DNA from: Patella vulgata
Taxonomy: Eukaryota > Mollusca > Gastropoda > Patellidae
Reading direction: 5' to 3'
NCBI RefSeq assembly: GCF_932274485.2
Contig: NC_065882.2
Coordinates: 28,538,890-28,602,889 of the forward strand
DNA length: 64,000 nucleotides
Translations under genes and position numbers: made by a program
The notes under the pieces: generated by a model
Told to the model about the DNA's origin: nothing
What the model saw: the letters and a program-made list of their open reading frames with translations, nothing else
Database searches by the model: none
In this document: one piece after another, positions 24,201-33,135 of the stretch
How positions within the stretch are numbered: the first letter of the stretch is position 1
How the letters are laid out: every line of letters begins with the position of its first letter

Positions 24201-26838
24201 CAGGAATATCAGTCCAAATACCAAATCTTGAGTACAAAATTAGATTTTATCCGAGAAATGTTAGAGATGATCAGTGGCTTTAAAGGTCACCGGGAAAGCT
24301 TCATTTTTTTTAAAAAAATGATGCAAGTAATTTTAGTTCGTCTGCTCAGAAGTATAGACTAGAATATGAGCAGATGGACTAAAATGACGCCACGGATTGT
24401 TTATTGATGGAGAACGGCAGAAATTACTAACGTTGAAATTTTCCTGTTGCGAGTAATATTGACATTCGGGTTATACTTATGGAAAGGATACGTTGAAATA
24501 ATTACTTGCATTATTTAAAACAAATTATGAAGCTTTTCCGGTGACCTTTAAGGGGTGGCACTTATTTTATACCCGCTATCCTTTCACTGTTTCAGGGCCC
24601 TGAATTAAATTCTGTTGTAACTACTTCATACCAAGGAAGACAGCTTATGATTTTTGGAAGTGGAACCAATGGTCAAATTTACGTCTTCCAGCTGCAGGCC
24701 TCCGTTACTCAAAGAGTAGATCCAGAATTCGAGAGTGTACATAGACGAGGTGCAACAGATGCAACCTGGGCCAATTTATATTCCAGGGAAGAAATGGGTG
24801 ATATTGGAATTTCCGATTTAGTGTAAGTATCATAAAAATGGCCATGCTTTTGATTTGAATTTTTAGAGATTGTATTCTATTATTTTTATCATAAAGCTGG
24901 GATTCAGAAAGAAACAACACCTGCTGTTGCTAATTTGGTTCGAAAGTTTATTTAGCCTCGGGATATTAAGCATGGCCTTAATATTGTAGTGGACGTATAG
25001 AAAGAAATGTAGCGCAGATAAGCAATCTTAAATCTATTTCCTTCGCTGATAAAATTGTATCTTCACTAGGTCATGATCTGATCTATTTTGATAACCCTTT
25101 GTCAACAAGCTGTCATATGAACTGTTCGCTAAGTAGCTATACCATCCTTGACAAATCATTTAAACACGACTGTTTTGGTTAAAGCTTAAGGCCCGGCCCA
25201 TACCGCTACGACTACACAGAAGCCGACAGGACTCAGCGTCTTGGGTAATTGTAAAAACAAATCGGGTCGCGCCTTTACTTCACTTGCCTACGACGGTACC
25301 AGTCCACACAGGCCCGACTCTCACAGATTATGCGTCGTGAGTTACGCCACTTCCCTCTAGCGAGTGATTCCAAAAGTAAACGGGAAAAATAAAAGTGACA
25401 TTATATTTTGCCAAGATACCGCTGAAGTTGACTGCTCGTAAAAAGAAATGTCCAAAAATCTGCCATCTTGAATTTTCCCTCAGTTAAACAAGGAGCACAT
25501 GACCTGCACAGTCACATGACTAAATGCTACTCTCTAATTGGCTAAACATCAGTAAGACAATTGATCGCGTCGTGTGAGTGTCCACATAAACACGATAAGT
25601 TACGACTGCAACCAACTGCATCCGACTACGATTGAACATGTTCAATCGGGCCGACGGAACACGACGCGACGGAAATCGATTGAATTGTGTTCGTGGGACT
25701 GTCCACACTGCACTGATTATCTGAGACAAGACGTTGCGTTGGGTAAGAGAGGGAGAGAAATGGGGTTTAACGTCCACTCGACACAAACTAGGTCATTTCG
25801 GGACTAACATATGGTTTAATTTTATTTCAATAATTCGCTTGCGCGTAGGGGTCTTTAGCAGTGGGAGGAAACCGGAGGACCCGGAGAAAACCCACGAGGT
25901 TGGACAGGCGACCCTACTCCTTGCCACGTTGCGTTGGGTAGAGTCTGGGCAAGTCGTGGCGGTATGGGCCGGGCTTTAAGCATGTCTAAAACGACAGCCC
26001 TAGTATTTTGCGTAGCCCCTTACTCCACATATTGTGAGTATTTGAGTAGGTCAGTGTGCGCTGTGTGAGACTAGGATAGCACAAGTCGTACGTCCGTAGT
26101 TGGGTGACGTAAAGGCATCACAGAGGTGTAGCAAAAGTCGCGTCGTTTTTTGAAATTTTTTAACATTTTGTCAATTTCCGCCTTACCGCAAAGATGACGC
26201 AAATAGCGAGGCCATAGAAGTGTATAATTATTTATATTTCTGAGAATAGCAGTGTTGTGAGTGCAGTTCATGTGTCACGTTTGCGTAGACTTTTGTGGTA
26301 ACTGGCGGCCAAAAATCACTTGCGGCGACGCATCAAGTTGCCTATTTGTTACGTTGCATCACTGTGGCGTCACTACCGAGTCATCCTACGCACTACCTTA
26401 CACCAAGGTTACACACGTCCGTGTAAGAAAGGCTTAAACCAAAAATTTAGTATGATCTATATCGAATTAATCAACACGTGGTCCATATTAATACAATCAT
26501 ATAAATATGACCCGTTCAGAATAATTGATCTCTCTAGTGCAGCGTTGACGGGTGGATAATTTCATGACTTTTTGGGCATTGGTTAAAGAGGCCGTAATTA
26601 ATTTTAATTTAATAAACTGGTTTTATTAATACTTCTTTTTAAAAGTGTAATTGAAGAAGCCGACAGTCCAGTAGGAGGTTCTCCTATCCTTATCGCTTTG
26701 TCTGAACAAAGTGGTAGTGTTTCTATCTACAGTTTCAAAGACGAGCAATACCCCGCAGATGGATGTGTGGCTCCCACATCACTTCAATCATTAGGATCAG
26801 GAATGAACCACCATAACAGAACCAGACCAGCTTTATAA
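15031..26838 (+). CDS. Mesenchyme-specific cell-surface glycoprotein (msp130)-like, nine coding exons
   Basis: The only host gene supported here. Coding exons are 15,031-15,205; 18,719-18,982; 19,150-19,348; 21,029-21,167; 21,695-21,809; 22,116-22,289; 22,797-23,089; 24,596-24,822; 26,646-26,838. All introns are GT-AG and the phases agree, giving 1,779 nt (592 residues plus stop). Residues 1-17 look like a signal peptide. The rest follows the msp130/choice-of-anchor I family: NPDNIKFTSDCAKLVVSNEG (about 150), EPEYIAIS (241), YITLQENNAIVRIDL, GLYQPDKITF (310), LITADEG (328) and YTFGGRGFSVFNA (394). Family members are secreted or GPI-anchored and are linked to skeleton and shell formation in echinoderms and molluscs. 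The tail here ends MNHHNRTRPAL with no hydrophobic GPI-type segment, so a secreted product is inferred. The ATG lies six bases after a splice acceptor. Confidence 0.88.
15529..17288. mobile_element. 1.75-kb transposon with ~380-bp inverted repeats, 6-bp target duplication (intron 1)
   Basis: The element spans 15,535-17,282. Its ends read TATGGCGGTATATTAGATTC and the reverse complement, and the arms match for about 380 bp, out to a GACACCAAACGAC block. GAAATT flanks it at 15,529-15,534 and 17,283-17,288. No transposase frame is seen; the centre contains a degenerate SINE. The superfamily is not determined. A second element at 29,053-30,107 has the same TATGG(C/T)GG ends and also a 6-bp duplication. 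Confidence 0.8.
16290..16545 (+). repeat. Degenerate SINE family A copy inside the intron 1 transposon
   Basis: Blocks such as CAGTGTCTAGTCGTTCTG, GTGGCGCCGCTGTCCAGG and GAAAAGTAGGACGATAAACC line up in order with the family A copy near 10,200-10,400. The tail and head are lost, so it is older than the other copies. Confidence 0.65.
17289..18145. other. Intron 1 sequence, nothing recognised
   Basis: The stretch lies between the inverted-repeat element and the family B SINE. A 61-residue frame at 17,287-17,472 resembles no protein family and starts inside the transposon flank. Confidence 0.4.
18146..18448 (+). repeat. SINE family B, full-length tRNA-derived copy (intron 1)
   Basis: The SINE spans 18,158-18,436. 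Its head contains an A box (TGGCCGAATAGTTAGC, 18,173-18,188) and a B box (TTCGATTCCC, 18,237-18,246) for RNA polymerase III. The body has GTGGGTTTTCTCCGGGTCCT and the imperfect palindrome around it. The 3' end is GGACGTTAAACCCCATTTCC followed by CT repeats. Flanks TCCTAGTAGTAA (18,146) and TCCTAATAGTAA (18,437) form a 12-bp target duplication with one mismatch. Confidence 0.85.
18719..18982 (+). CDS. msp130-like exon 2
   Basis: Residues 59-146 plus one base. It reads GTESAVLHVVDVFDVDNPSV and FPLDIQVCRGLPNRAYFAVS, the first beta-propeller-like blade of the family. Acceptor TGTTCCAG and donor TCAG|GTAAAA are clear. Confidence 0.88.
19150..19348 (+). CDS. msp130-like exon 3
   Basis: Residues 147-212 plus two bases. 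It contains the family hallmark GSNPDNIKFTSDCAKLVVSN followed by PPGTVSIISIPE. Introns 2 (167 bp) and 3 flank it; acceptor GTTTTCAG, donor AAA|GTAAAT. Confidence 0.88.
19349..21028. other. Intron 3 of the msp130-like gene, nothing recognised
   Basis: The 1,680-bp intron is AT-rich and has a GA microsatellite near 20,407. No transposon ends, SINE tails or coding similarity were noticed. Short frames at 20,153-20,974 are chance. Confidence 0.45.
21029..21167 (+). CDS. msp130-like exon 4
   Basis: Residues 213-259. It reads RLLALGVRYMVRVNP and EPEYIAISPNNGYAYITLQ, a conserved strand pair of the family. Acceptor ATTTGCAG, donor TTCAG|GTATGT, phase 0 at its end. Confidence 0.88.
21695..21809 (+). 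CDS. msp130-like exon 5
   Basis: Residues 260-297 plus one base. It begins ENNAIVRIDLEQNALVSTYP, continuing exon 4 directly in frame. Acceptor TATTGTAG, donor CAAT|GTAAGA. Confidence 0.88.
22116..22289 (+). CDS. msp130-like exon 6
   Basis: Residues 298-355 plus one base. It holds GLYQPDKITFMEWGGTLYLI and TADEGKPYN, matching the YQPD and TANEG motifs of the family. Acceptor CGTTTCAG, donor TCAG|GTAAGA. Confidence 0.88.
22611..22775. mobile_element. 160-bp MITE with GGGCC ends (intron 6)
   Basis: GGGCCTGTTTCTC at 22,614 pairs with GAGAAACAGGGCC ending at 22,772, and the arms match for about 75 bp. CTG flanks both sides (22,611-22,613 and 22,773-22,775), a possible 3-bp target duplication. GGGCC-type ends with 3-bp duplications suggest a PIF/Harbinger MITE; this is inference. 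Confidence 0.7.
22797..23089 (+). CDS. msp130-like exon 7
   Basis: Residues 356-453, the longest exon. It carries LLDNAQLGRAYISTMDRMSL and YTFGGRGFSVFNANTLIREW, the conserved FGGRxFS blade. Acceptor TATCAATAG, donor CATG|GTAAAC. Confidence 0.88.
23090..24279. other. 5' part of intron 7, low-complexity tracts only
   Basis: Contains a poly-G run near 23,211-23,222 and a poly-C run near 24,088-24,100. Open frames here depend on those homopolymers or continue out of exon 7 and are not supported. Confidence 0.4.
24280..24551. mobile_element. 264-bp MITE with TTAA target duplication (intron 7)
   Basis: TTAA at 24,280-24,283 and 24,548-24,551 flanks inverted ends AGGTCACCGG(G)AAAGCTTCAT and the matching ATGAAGCTTTTCCGGTGACCT. 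A TTAA duplication points to the piggyBac or Kolobok groups; the ends alone do not decide. No coding capacity. Confidence 0.8.
24596..24822 (+). CDS. msp130-like exon 8
   Basis: Residues 454-528 plus two bases. It begins GPELNSVVTTSYQGRQLMIF, equivalent to the GPEPEG region of family members, and ends REEMGDIGISDL. Acceptor CTGTTTCAG, donor GT|GTAAGT. Confidence 0.87.
25186..25979. mobile_element. 786-bp MITE with TTAA target duplication (intron 8)
   Basis: The element spans 25,190-25,975 between two TTAA sites. Its ends GGCCCGGCCCATACCGCTAC and GGCGGTATGGGCCGGGCT are inverted repeats. The interior is palindrome-rich and has no transposase. A family B SINE is inserted near its right end, so this element is the older of the two. 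Confidence 0.8.
25731..25940 (-). repeat. SINE family B, 5'-truncated, with 15-bp target duplication
   Basis: The SINE at 25,746-25,925 reads on the - strand: its 3' end (GAGAAATGGGGTTTAACGTC) is on the left and the conserved GAGGAAACCGGAGGACCCGG body on the right. The tRNA head is missing. ACGTTGCGTTGGGTA is repeated exactly at 25,731-25,745 and 25,926-25,940. The insertion lies inside the TTAA MITE of intron 8. Confidence 0.9.
26065..26425. repeat. Possible degenerate inverted-repeat element (intron 8)
   Basis: A segment near 26,065-26,135 and the reverse complement of about 26,340-26,420 share scattered blocks such as GTAGT...GTGACG and ATCACAG. The match is weak and no target duplication was found. 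Confidence 0.3.
26646..26838 (+). CDS. msp130-like exon 9 (terminal)
   Basis: Residues 529-592 and TAA. It reads IEEADSPVGGSPILIALSEQ and GSVSIYSFKDEQYPADGC, the last conserved blade, then a short polar tail with one NRT glycosylation sequon. Acceptor TTTTTAAAAG. A poly(A) signal follows 34 bp after the stop. Confidence 0.86.
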
Positions 26839-26871
26839 ACAAATTGAACCCGACATGAACTTTGTCCCCTC

Positions 26872-26877
26872 AATAAA
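26872..26877 (+). promoter_or_regulatory. Poly(A) signal of the msp130-like gene
   Basis: AATAAA lies 34 bp downstream of the stop codon, a normal distance for a compact 3' UTR. No competing signal lies between it and the stop. Confidence 0.65.
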
Positions 26878-27701
26878 ATACTTATTTTTATAAGAATGTG
26901 TTTAGTTGTATAAATGTAATACTGTTTAAACCACAGGATGTAACAAAACACGAAGCAGGACGTGATAAACATGGTATAATTCATGTTTTTCAATTCGCGC
27001 TATTAATAGCATGTCAAAAGAAAACAGGTGTCATCCCGACTGTGGCTAATACAAATTCATCGAGAATAAATGAACACTTACCCAATAAACACAAGTTCAG
27101 TATTTGAAATGAATTTGATTACCGGTACTATACTGTTTAAACGGCATTTAGTTGTAACTGGACACATTATGATACTGACCACATAGTTCTGTGAAAAACA
27201 ATTACTGTATTTTAACTGGAGCTACGTTTCTACAAGTATAATAAGTATAACTTTAGCATATCTGAAAATGTAAATGAATAGGACAGAAGTTAAAAAGTAG
27301 GTGTATAGGGGAGATATATTAAATTAAATAGATATTGAATTCATCAGGTTTACACCATGTTTACATCTAAGACATCCACAAAAGTAACAAACAAATTCCC
27401 TAAACATAGGGCTGAAGATACATTGACAAACGGAAAGTTTGGGGCAATTAACTAATTTTCATTATTTGATGTGTTATTTCCCCAATCCACCCTATCTACT
27501 CCATCACCACGACAATAAGGCACCCAATTCAATTTGATCTTGAGAAATACAAAATATTTCAATTTACTAGAAATAATACGCTAATAAACTAAATATATAC
27601 CCAAAACATTTGCGATTTATGACATCATAATGAAGGGAATATTGGTTTAACGTGTCAATTATCAGAAGTAATTATCAAACATTAATTATGATGTAAAAGT
27701 A
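26878..27701. other. Intergenic stretch downstream of the msp130-like gene
   Basis: AT-rich with only chance frames. No repeat or coding similarity was noticed. Confidence 0.4.
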
Positions 27702-27762
27702 GAAATGAAAATGAAATGAAATAAAATGGGGTTTAACGTCCTACTGGGTTAATGAAGACGGG
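27702..27762 (-). repeat. SINE family A 3' fragment
   Basis: The tail (GAAATGAAATAAAATGGGGT) and the first 45 bp of the 3' part (ending AATGAAGACGGG) are present on the - strand. The next SINE begins directly afterwards. Confidence 0.75.
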
Positions 27763-28461
27763 AAATAAAAATGAAATCAAATGAAATCAAATGGGGTTTA
27801 ACGTCTTACCTATCTGCACCGACTGATGAAGACGGGGATAATTCATACAGTGTGCTACGAGAGAAACTTTGCCTGGACAGCGGCAAGACGGCCTACTCTT
27901 ATTTCGAATGCCAACTGCAAATGGTCCTTTTACGTGCACGCCAATGTGTACACGGTACCTCGGTTTTTCGACCAATTCGAACGATTATATGTTGTCCCTT
28001 GCCAGAACCTCTGTCCCGCACCACTGACAAGGGGGAACCACGCCGGAAAATCCAGATGAACTTTCTCGAAATGAAATGTGGTTTAACGTCCTACTGTTCT
28101 GCTCCTATACTGGGCTAATGAAGACGGGCATACGCCATACAGTGTGCTATGAGGGAAATTTTGCCCGGGCAGCGGCACTATCGCCTACTCTTATATCGAA
28201 TTCCAACTGCCAAGGGATCTTTTACGTGCATTCCAATGTATACACGGGACCTCGGTTTTTCGTCTCATCCGAAAGACTAGACAGCTGTCCTTGTCAGGCC
28301 CCCCGTTCTGCACCACTGACAAGGGAAAACCAAGTCGGAAAATCCAGATGAACTTTCTCGGCCAATGCAGGGATTGAACACCCGACCTCCAGGCTAGCGA
28401 GCCAGCGTCTTAACCACCTAGCCACCGAACTTTCTCGACCAACACCGGGATCGAAAACTGG
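27763..28461 (-). repeat. SINE family A (outer copy), split by a second SINE
   Basis: The 3' tail is at 27,763-27,795 and the body runs to 28,068. The end of its tRNA-like head resumes at 28,438-28,461 (ACCAACACCGGGATCGAAAA). The gap is filled exactly by the inner SINE. The copy is diverged from family neighbours, consistent with greater age. Confidence 0.8.
28058..28437 (-). repeat. SINE family A, full-length tRNA-derived copy nested in another SINE
   Basis: The inner SINE spans 28,069-28,426 on the - strand. Its head has an A box (TGGCTAGGTGGTTAAG, complement of 28,409-28,424) and a B box (GTCGGGTGTTCAATCC, complement of 28,371-28,386). GAACTTTCTCG flanks it at 28,058-28,068 and 28,427-28,437, an exact 11-bp target duplication taken from the outer SINE. 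The frame on the - strand over its head is not a gene. Confidence 0.9.
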
Positions 28462-29046
28462 ACCTAGTAACTTATGGAAATGCATCATTTCTGACGTCCG
28501 AAAAAATGTTCACTGTCAAAACTTTGCTTTCATATGTTATTAAAAATAGATTAAACCAGTATTTTCCCAATCAATACTAATATAGGTATAAACATGATTA
28601 TAAAGTAAATTGTTTCAATGACATTTAGTAATTAAACTAGAATTGTGACCTGTATATGATTATTAGGATTTGACATTATATTTCCTTATCGTCCCGATGC
28701 GCCATTTCAGCGCTATAGGAATCACTTATGGTAGATTGCAATATTGTGAAAGATGAATCTCTAATGGGAATCAGTCCAAAATAGTTCAGTATTTACAAAT
28801 TAAATGTGTGGAATTCATCGATCTATGCTGCTTCGCTATGTAATAAGTCCGCCACCGGGACATTATCTAGTGTTAAATAATCAATCTGTGTACATATTAG
28901 CGTGGATTAAGCCGTGCGAAATTTGATATTGCAGCGAAAGATGCAAATGACGCATAGTTACTTTAAGCAGCAACCAGTATAGTTAGATTTTGACACTGTG
29001 ATACTTTTCAGTTCTTTCTAATTTTACTACAAACGATGCTATAACA
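28462..29046. other. Non-coding stretch, nothing recognised
   Basis: No open frame of note and no repeat ends were seen between the SINE cluster and the next inverted-repeat element. Confidence 0.4.
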
Positions 29047-30113
29047 CTAGTTTATGGTGGCTGATAGGGGCCATGTTAAATCTCGCCCTTTTCAAAACGC
29101 GATAACACGACATCGGGACAGTATTGACGCAATCACACGACACTTTACCCTGTCGTAACATCGTTTTATTTTTGTCGGCTTAGTCTCTTTCTACAAGTCA
29201 CAAAAGTACAGCCGTACTCATTACATCATATAAGTAGCAGACTCGTGCAAAAAAAGATAATAGAAAAACGTTGATTAATTATTGGTTTTCTCAAAATTAT
29301 GAAACATTTTGCGCATTATATTTGGTATTATATTTTAAAAAATCTAGAATTACAATAGCAGGACCAAAGTGAGTTAGCTATGTTAATTCCTTGAATAAGA
29401 AGTGTTGTCGGGAGGTATCGAACAAGTTAGCATACATTGACTCGTGTACGACACCCACCAATACTTATAAATGACTGTCGCCATAGTTTAAAAGGGATTT
29501 CACAAGATCTCACATTTGTTTTATTACAGGGTGGGAAGGGGATTGTAGAAAGAATCAAATCGGGCCACATTCTTTAAAATCTCCGCATTGGTGTAGCACG
29601 CACCCCAATAGTTGCAGGAAAGTTTTTTTTTATGAGGTGCAGAAAACTATTCGCAGCTGTTATTGACCTTATCGCATATTCATCCGTTTGGCATCACTAA
29701 TAGAATCGAGGTCTAGATGATTAAAAATAGGCCCAGTATTGCCTTCAGCTATGAACACACTCTAAAAGTCCCATACGTCCCCCTCCCCCACGTCTCTTAT
29801 TTTGTTTTACAAATAATTTCAGAATCAATAAAATGGTATCAATGATGTTTGATATGGCTGGAAAAAAATATGTCTAAATTGATTAAACCACATAGGGTAG
29901 TAATGAGAAATATTACATTTTGAATCCGTATCAATGATAACGTACATTTACTCAATATGTTCCTTCCAGTGGATCATCATTTAACTTGAAAACAAGGAAT
30001 TAACATAGCTAACACGATGTTAAGACAGAGTAAAGTGATGTCGTATTGTCGCGTTATGAAAAGGGCGAGAAATTAATATGGCCATTATCAGCCGATCAGC
30101 CACCATACTAGTT
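29047..30113. mobile_element. 1.06-kb transposon with TATGGTGG ends and 6-bp target duplication
   Basis: The element spans 29,053-30,107. Ends TATGGTGGCTGAT...GGCCAT and ATGGCC...ATCAGCCACCATA pair for about 70 bp, and subterminal blocks (GTTAGCTATGTTAATTCCTT near 29,372 and its complement near 29,993) extend the symmetry. CTAGTT flanks it at 29,047-29,052 and 30,108-30,113. It has no transposase. End sequence and duplication length match the intron 1 element. Confidence 0.8.
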
Positions 30114-30187
30114 AGGTATATTCGAACGTGAACTTTTATTGCTTGGGTTTTAATGTCACAGAACTACATTTAGGAGATAAACACCGA

Positions 30188-30331
30188 CTGTTTAGAATTT
30201 AAAGGACTGTTATTGTCCATTTGATACCGCTTAAATCATTAGAGGCCGAGATCGCGTAGAGATCGAGCGTCTCTAATAAAAAAATTAAGCGGTATCAAAC
30301 GGACAATAACAGTCCGATAAATTCTAAACAG
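30188..30331. repeat. 144-bp fold-back hairpin (MITE-like)
   Basis: CTGTTTAGAATTT(A)AAGGACT...GATACCGCTTAA pairs with TTAAGCGGTATC...CCGATAAATTCTAAACAG. The arms are about 54 bp with only a few mismatches, around a 35-bp centre that itself contains GAGATCG repeats. A strong hairpin of this size is typical of a MITE. No target duplication was found. Confidence 0.7.
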
Positions 30332-33025
30332 GATTGCTATGCTTGTTTACGTTGTCATTTCGACTTAATCCAACAAGTTAGATGTTACTCTTTGATATTC
30401 TGAGGACGTAACATCTAACATCCGAACGGTCAAAAGCTCGTCGCAAAAGTTTACTTCTTACAGCGGACGGCAAAATTCACAATTTTCAGTTACCTGCACT
30501 GCTAACACATTAAACTTACATATCATATCCATAATCTATGTTCCGAAAAATATTTTTTGCTGTCTATTTTAAGAGATTTCACAAAAATCTTCGCCTACAA
30601 CCAACAAAACACAGTGAAACAGGAAATGACCTACATTGGCGAAAGTTGAAATCTGGCATGGTGCATATTACGAACAGAATTCTTTAAACGAAACGAAATT
30701 TGAAGGCGATCATTTTAAATTTATTTTTAGTGATGGTCCGATTATCGGTTTCACTATTCAGTTGCCTAATTGGCCGATGAGTGGCCTATCAGAAGAAATT
30801 TTACCGATATTTGCGTAGCCGATATCTGTTCAAAATGACTCGGCAGCCAATAAATCTGTTCATAAAATATTATTCAAATTGTGAACAAAGCATTCTTTCT
30901 AGTCTCTTACTTAACATGGCACTCGGCCCTTTTATTTATTTGCCGTGTGTGTGATACAAGACTCAATGCTTTATTATAGATCTTTTCAACTCTATCGATA
31001 GAAAAGCGGGAAAATGTCACGTGACATTGACAAGACAGAAGCTATCATAATCAAGCGGTAGCGATGAAACATTCTACGAACGCCGACAAATTTAAGGATT
31101 TATATTGTAATGAATATTTAATAACATTTTATAAATAATAATCTCAATCATACCGCCTATGCTAGAATTTACCACGGCATAACGGTCGTAAAAAGTAAAA
31201 GCTGAAGCAAACACGGACTGCCACGGTAATAAAAATAGCCCAAATTGCGCCTTTGTCCACGTGTACACGTATCAAAAAGTTATGCCTTTTATATACATGT
31301 AGACTTATGAAATCGAAAGGCAAACAAATTTCGATGACTTTATTACTCCAAGAGGAATCTGTAAATTTTATACTTATGACAGTACCACCAAACGCAATTA
31401 GAACCAGATTAATTGACACGGAAAATCATTGCACGGACCGTTTGTCTATCTACAAATATAAAAATTGCACGTTCAGTAAAGGAAAATGACAACAGTATAT
31501 TTGTTCAATATGAAGAAAGGCAGCCGTGCCTTATAATTGTCAGCTAATTTTTGTTACGGCATTTATAAATTTTTGGTGCCGTTGTAGAAGAATCCTCATT
31601 CTAAGCACCGGTCATGATCTAGGCATACTACTGCTAATTAATCATGCAACAAATAATTATTAAGTTCTCAATAGACGTTGTGTATTTTCAACTACGTGTG
31701 AAGAGCGACCTAATTATTCTTCAACAAACATCGTCTTCTATCCCGATATAAAACCTCTACAAAAACAGTACATATACGCAATCCATAAAAATATTGTACA
31801 AAAATGCATTTCGTTTCGCGTAAAACAGGGATCCTCAAATTTAAATTCGGAGGATATGACGTCAAAAAAAGGTCAAACTATCCCAACATGGTGACTGAAA
31901 GAAATGCTGGTGTATGTGATATTGGATAAACCTGTTTCACTGAATAACTTTTGTTTGTCAGTAAGTGTCATTGTTGTTCAGAGATGGATCACACAATAAG
32001 GTAGGACATGCATTTAGAATTTATCGACTGACGCCTTTCAGCTCGTGGCTATTTGCAATTCAGTCGCAGTTCGCTCCAAATAAGTACAGCTTCAGGAACC
32101 TTGAGGTTACGTGTGAATGAAACCTCAAGGCACCCTGGAGCAATTTCGACTCTGTGATTTTTTTTTCTTCTCAAAAAACCCTTGCCTGTGTATGAAAATT
32201 AGTCTCTGTCCTATTCATATCAGTGTCAGCCCGACTTGTATATTTTTTAAACTATATCCCAATCAGTTATTTACGGTCCATACGGAGTTCAATAAATTGT
32301 AGTAATTTTCTTCACTTGTTGAAAATCTTCGATTTTGACCAGTCTGATTATGATAGAATGACCATAGCAACCATTATGTGATTATTGTCAGACCAGCCTT
32401 GAAATAAAATTTAATGATTATCTTTCAAATACACTCACTAACTTCGTTTTTTTTTGTGTTTCAGGCGTGTGTTTCAATAAGCCAATGGTTGAATTTCATT
32501 GTTGATGACATACAAGAAAAAATTCATGAAGATTTCCTAGAATAAAGTTTTGTGGTGTAGAATTTTTGGCCACTGCAAACAGAGTCTAGCACCCAGAAAA
32601 TATTGATTCGCAGTGAGTCGCCCAGGAAATTTAGAGGACTGTTATACTCATTCGACGCCACTTTTCGACCAATCAGAATCCACGAAATTTCCATTTTGGG
32701 CTACAATGATGGTTAACGTCTTTTCGGGCAGTCATATTTGCTAAATGTTAATTAAAGACAAATATTCCAAGCAGGTCTCGGACGGATTGAAATGGTGCCA
32801 AACACGAACACTCGAAAGCATTCCAGAAATGTATATAAATACATTCCTGGGAATTTATGTAGTGATTGACAGGAATGTAGCTCAGGGCAGGTTATTACCA
32901 GCAGCTGAAATAGTATCCACTCCCAATTATAGTTATTCTTCTTGAAATAATAGTTTGTTTAAATTATATCTAGATATGAGACAAACGGGTCGCATTTTGA
33001 CATATAAGTACCTTTTAGCGACGTG
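30332..33025. other. Non-coding stretch, no gene recognised
   Basis: Short frames (for example 31,253-31,489 and 32,745-32,945) resemble nothing known. A segment near 32,640-32,720 (GAGGACTGTTATACTCATTC) faintly recalls the hairpin upstream. Confidence 0.4.
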
Positions 33026-33135
33026 AAATTAGCTTGTGATTCGTGGTTTGATTGTTAATGGCGAATTAACGAACCGCGGACTAGTTTGTGTTTCGTTATT
33101 TACTTCAAAATCTTAGGAGATAGATTCTAACATGT
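33026..33135. repeat. Relic of the TTCGTTATTCG fold-back family
   Basis: AGCTTGTGATTCGTGGTTTG, GGCGAATTAACGAACC and CTAGTTTGTGTTTCGTTATT followed by AAAATCTTAGGAGATAGATT resemble the repeats at 37,790-38,630 and 59,290-59,730. Only fragments remain. Confidence 0.5.

Noticed and set aside
26065-26425. Inverted-repeat transposon in intron 8
   Set aside because: The arm match is weak and no target duplication was found, so it is listed only with low confidence.
28294-28488. Open frame on the - strand and a tRNA-like sequence
   Set aside because: Both are the tRNA-derived head of a SINE; the A and B boxes are present but the cloverleaf is degenerate and the copy has a SINE body and target duplications.
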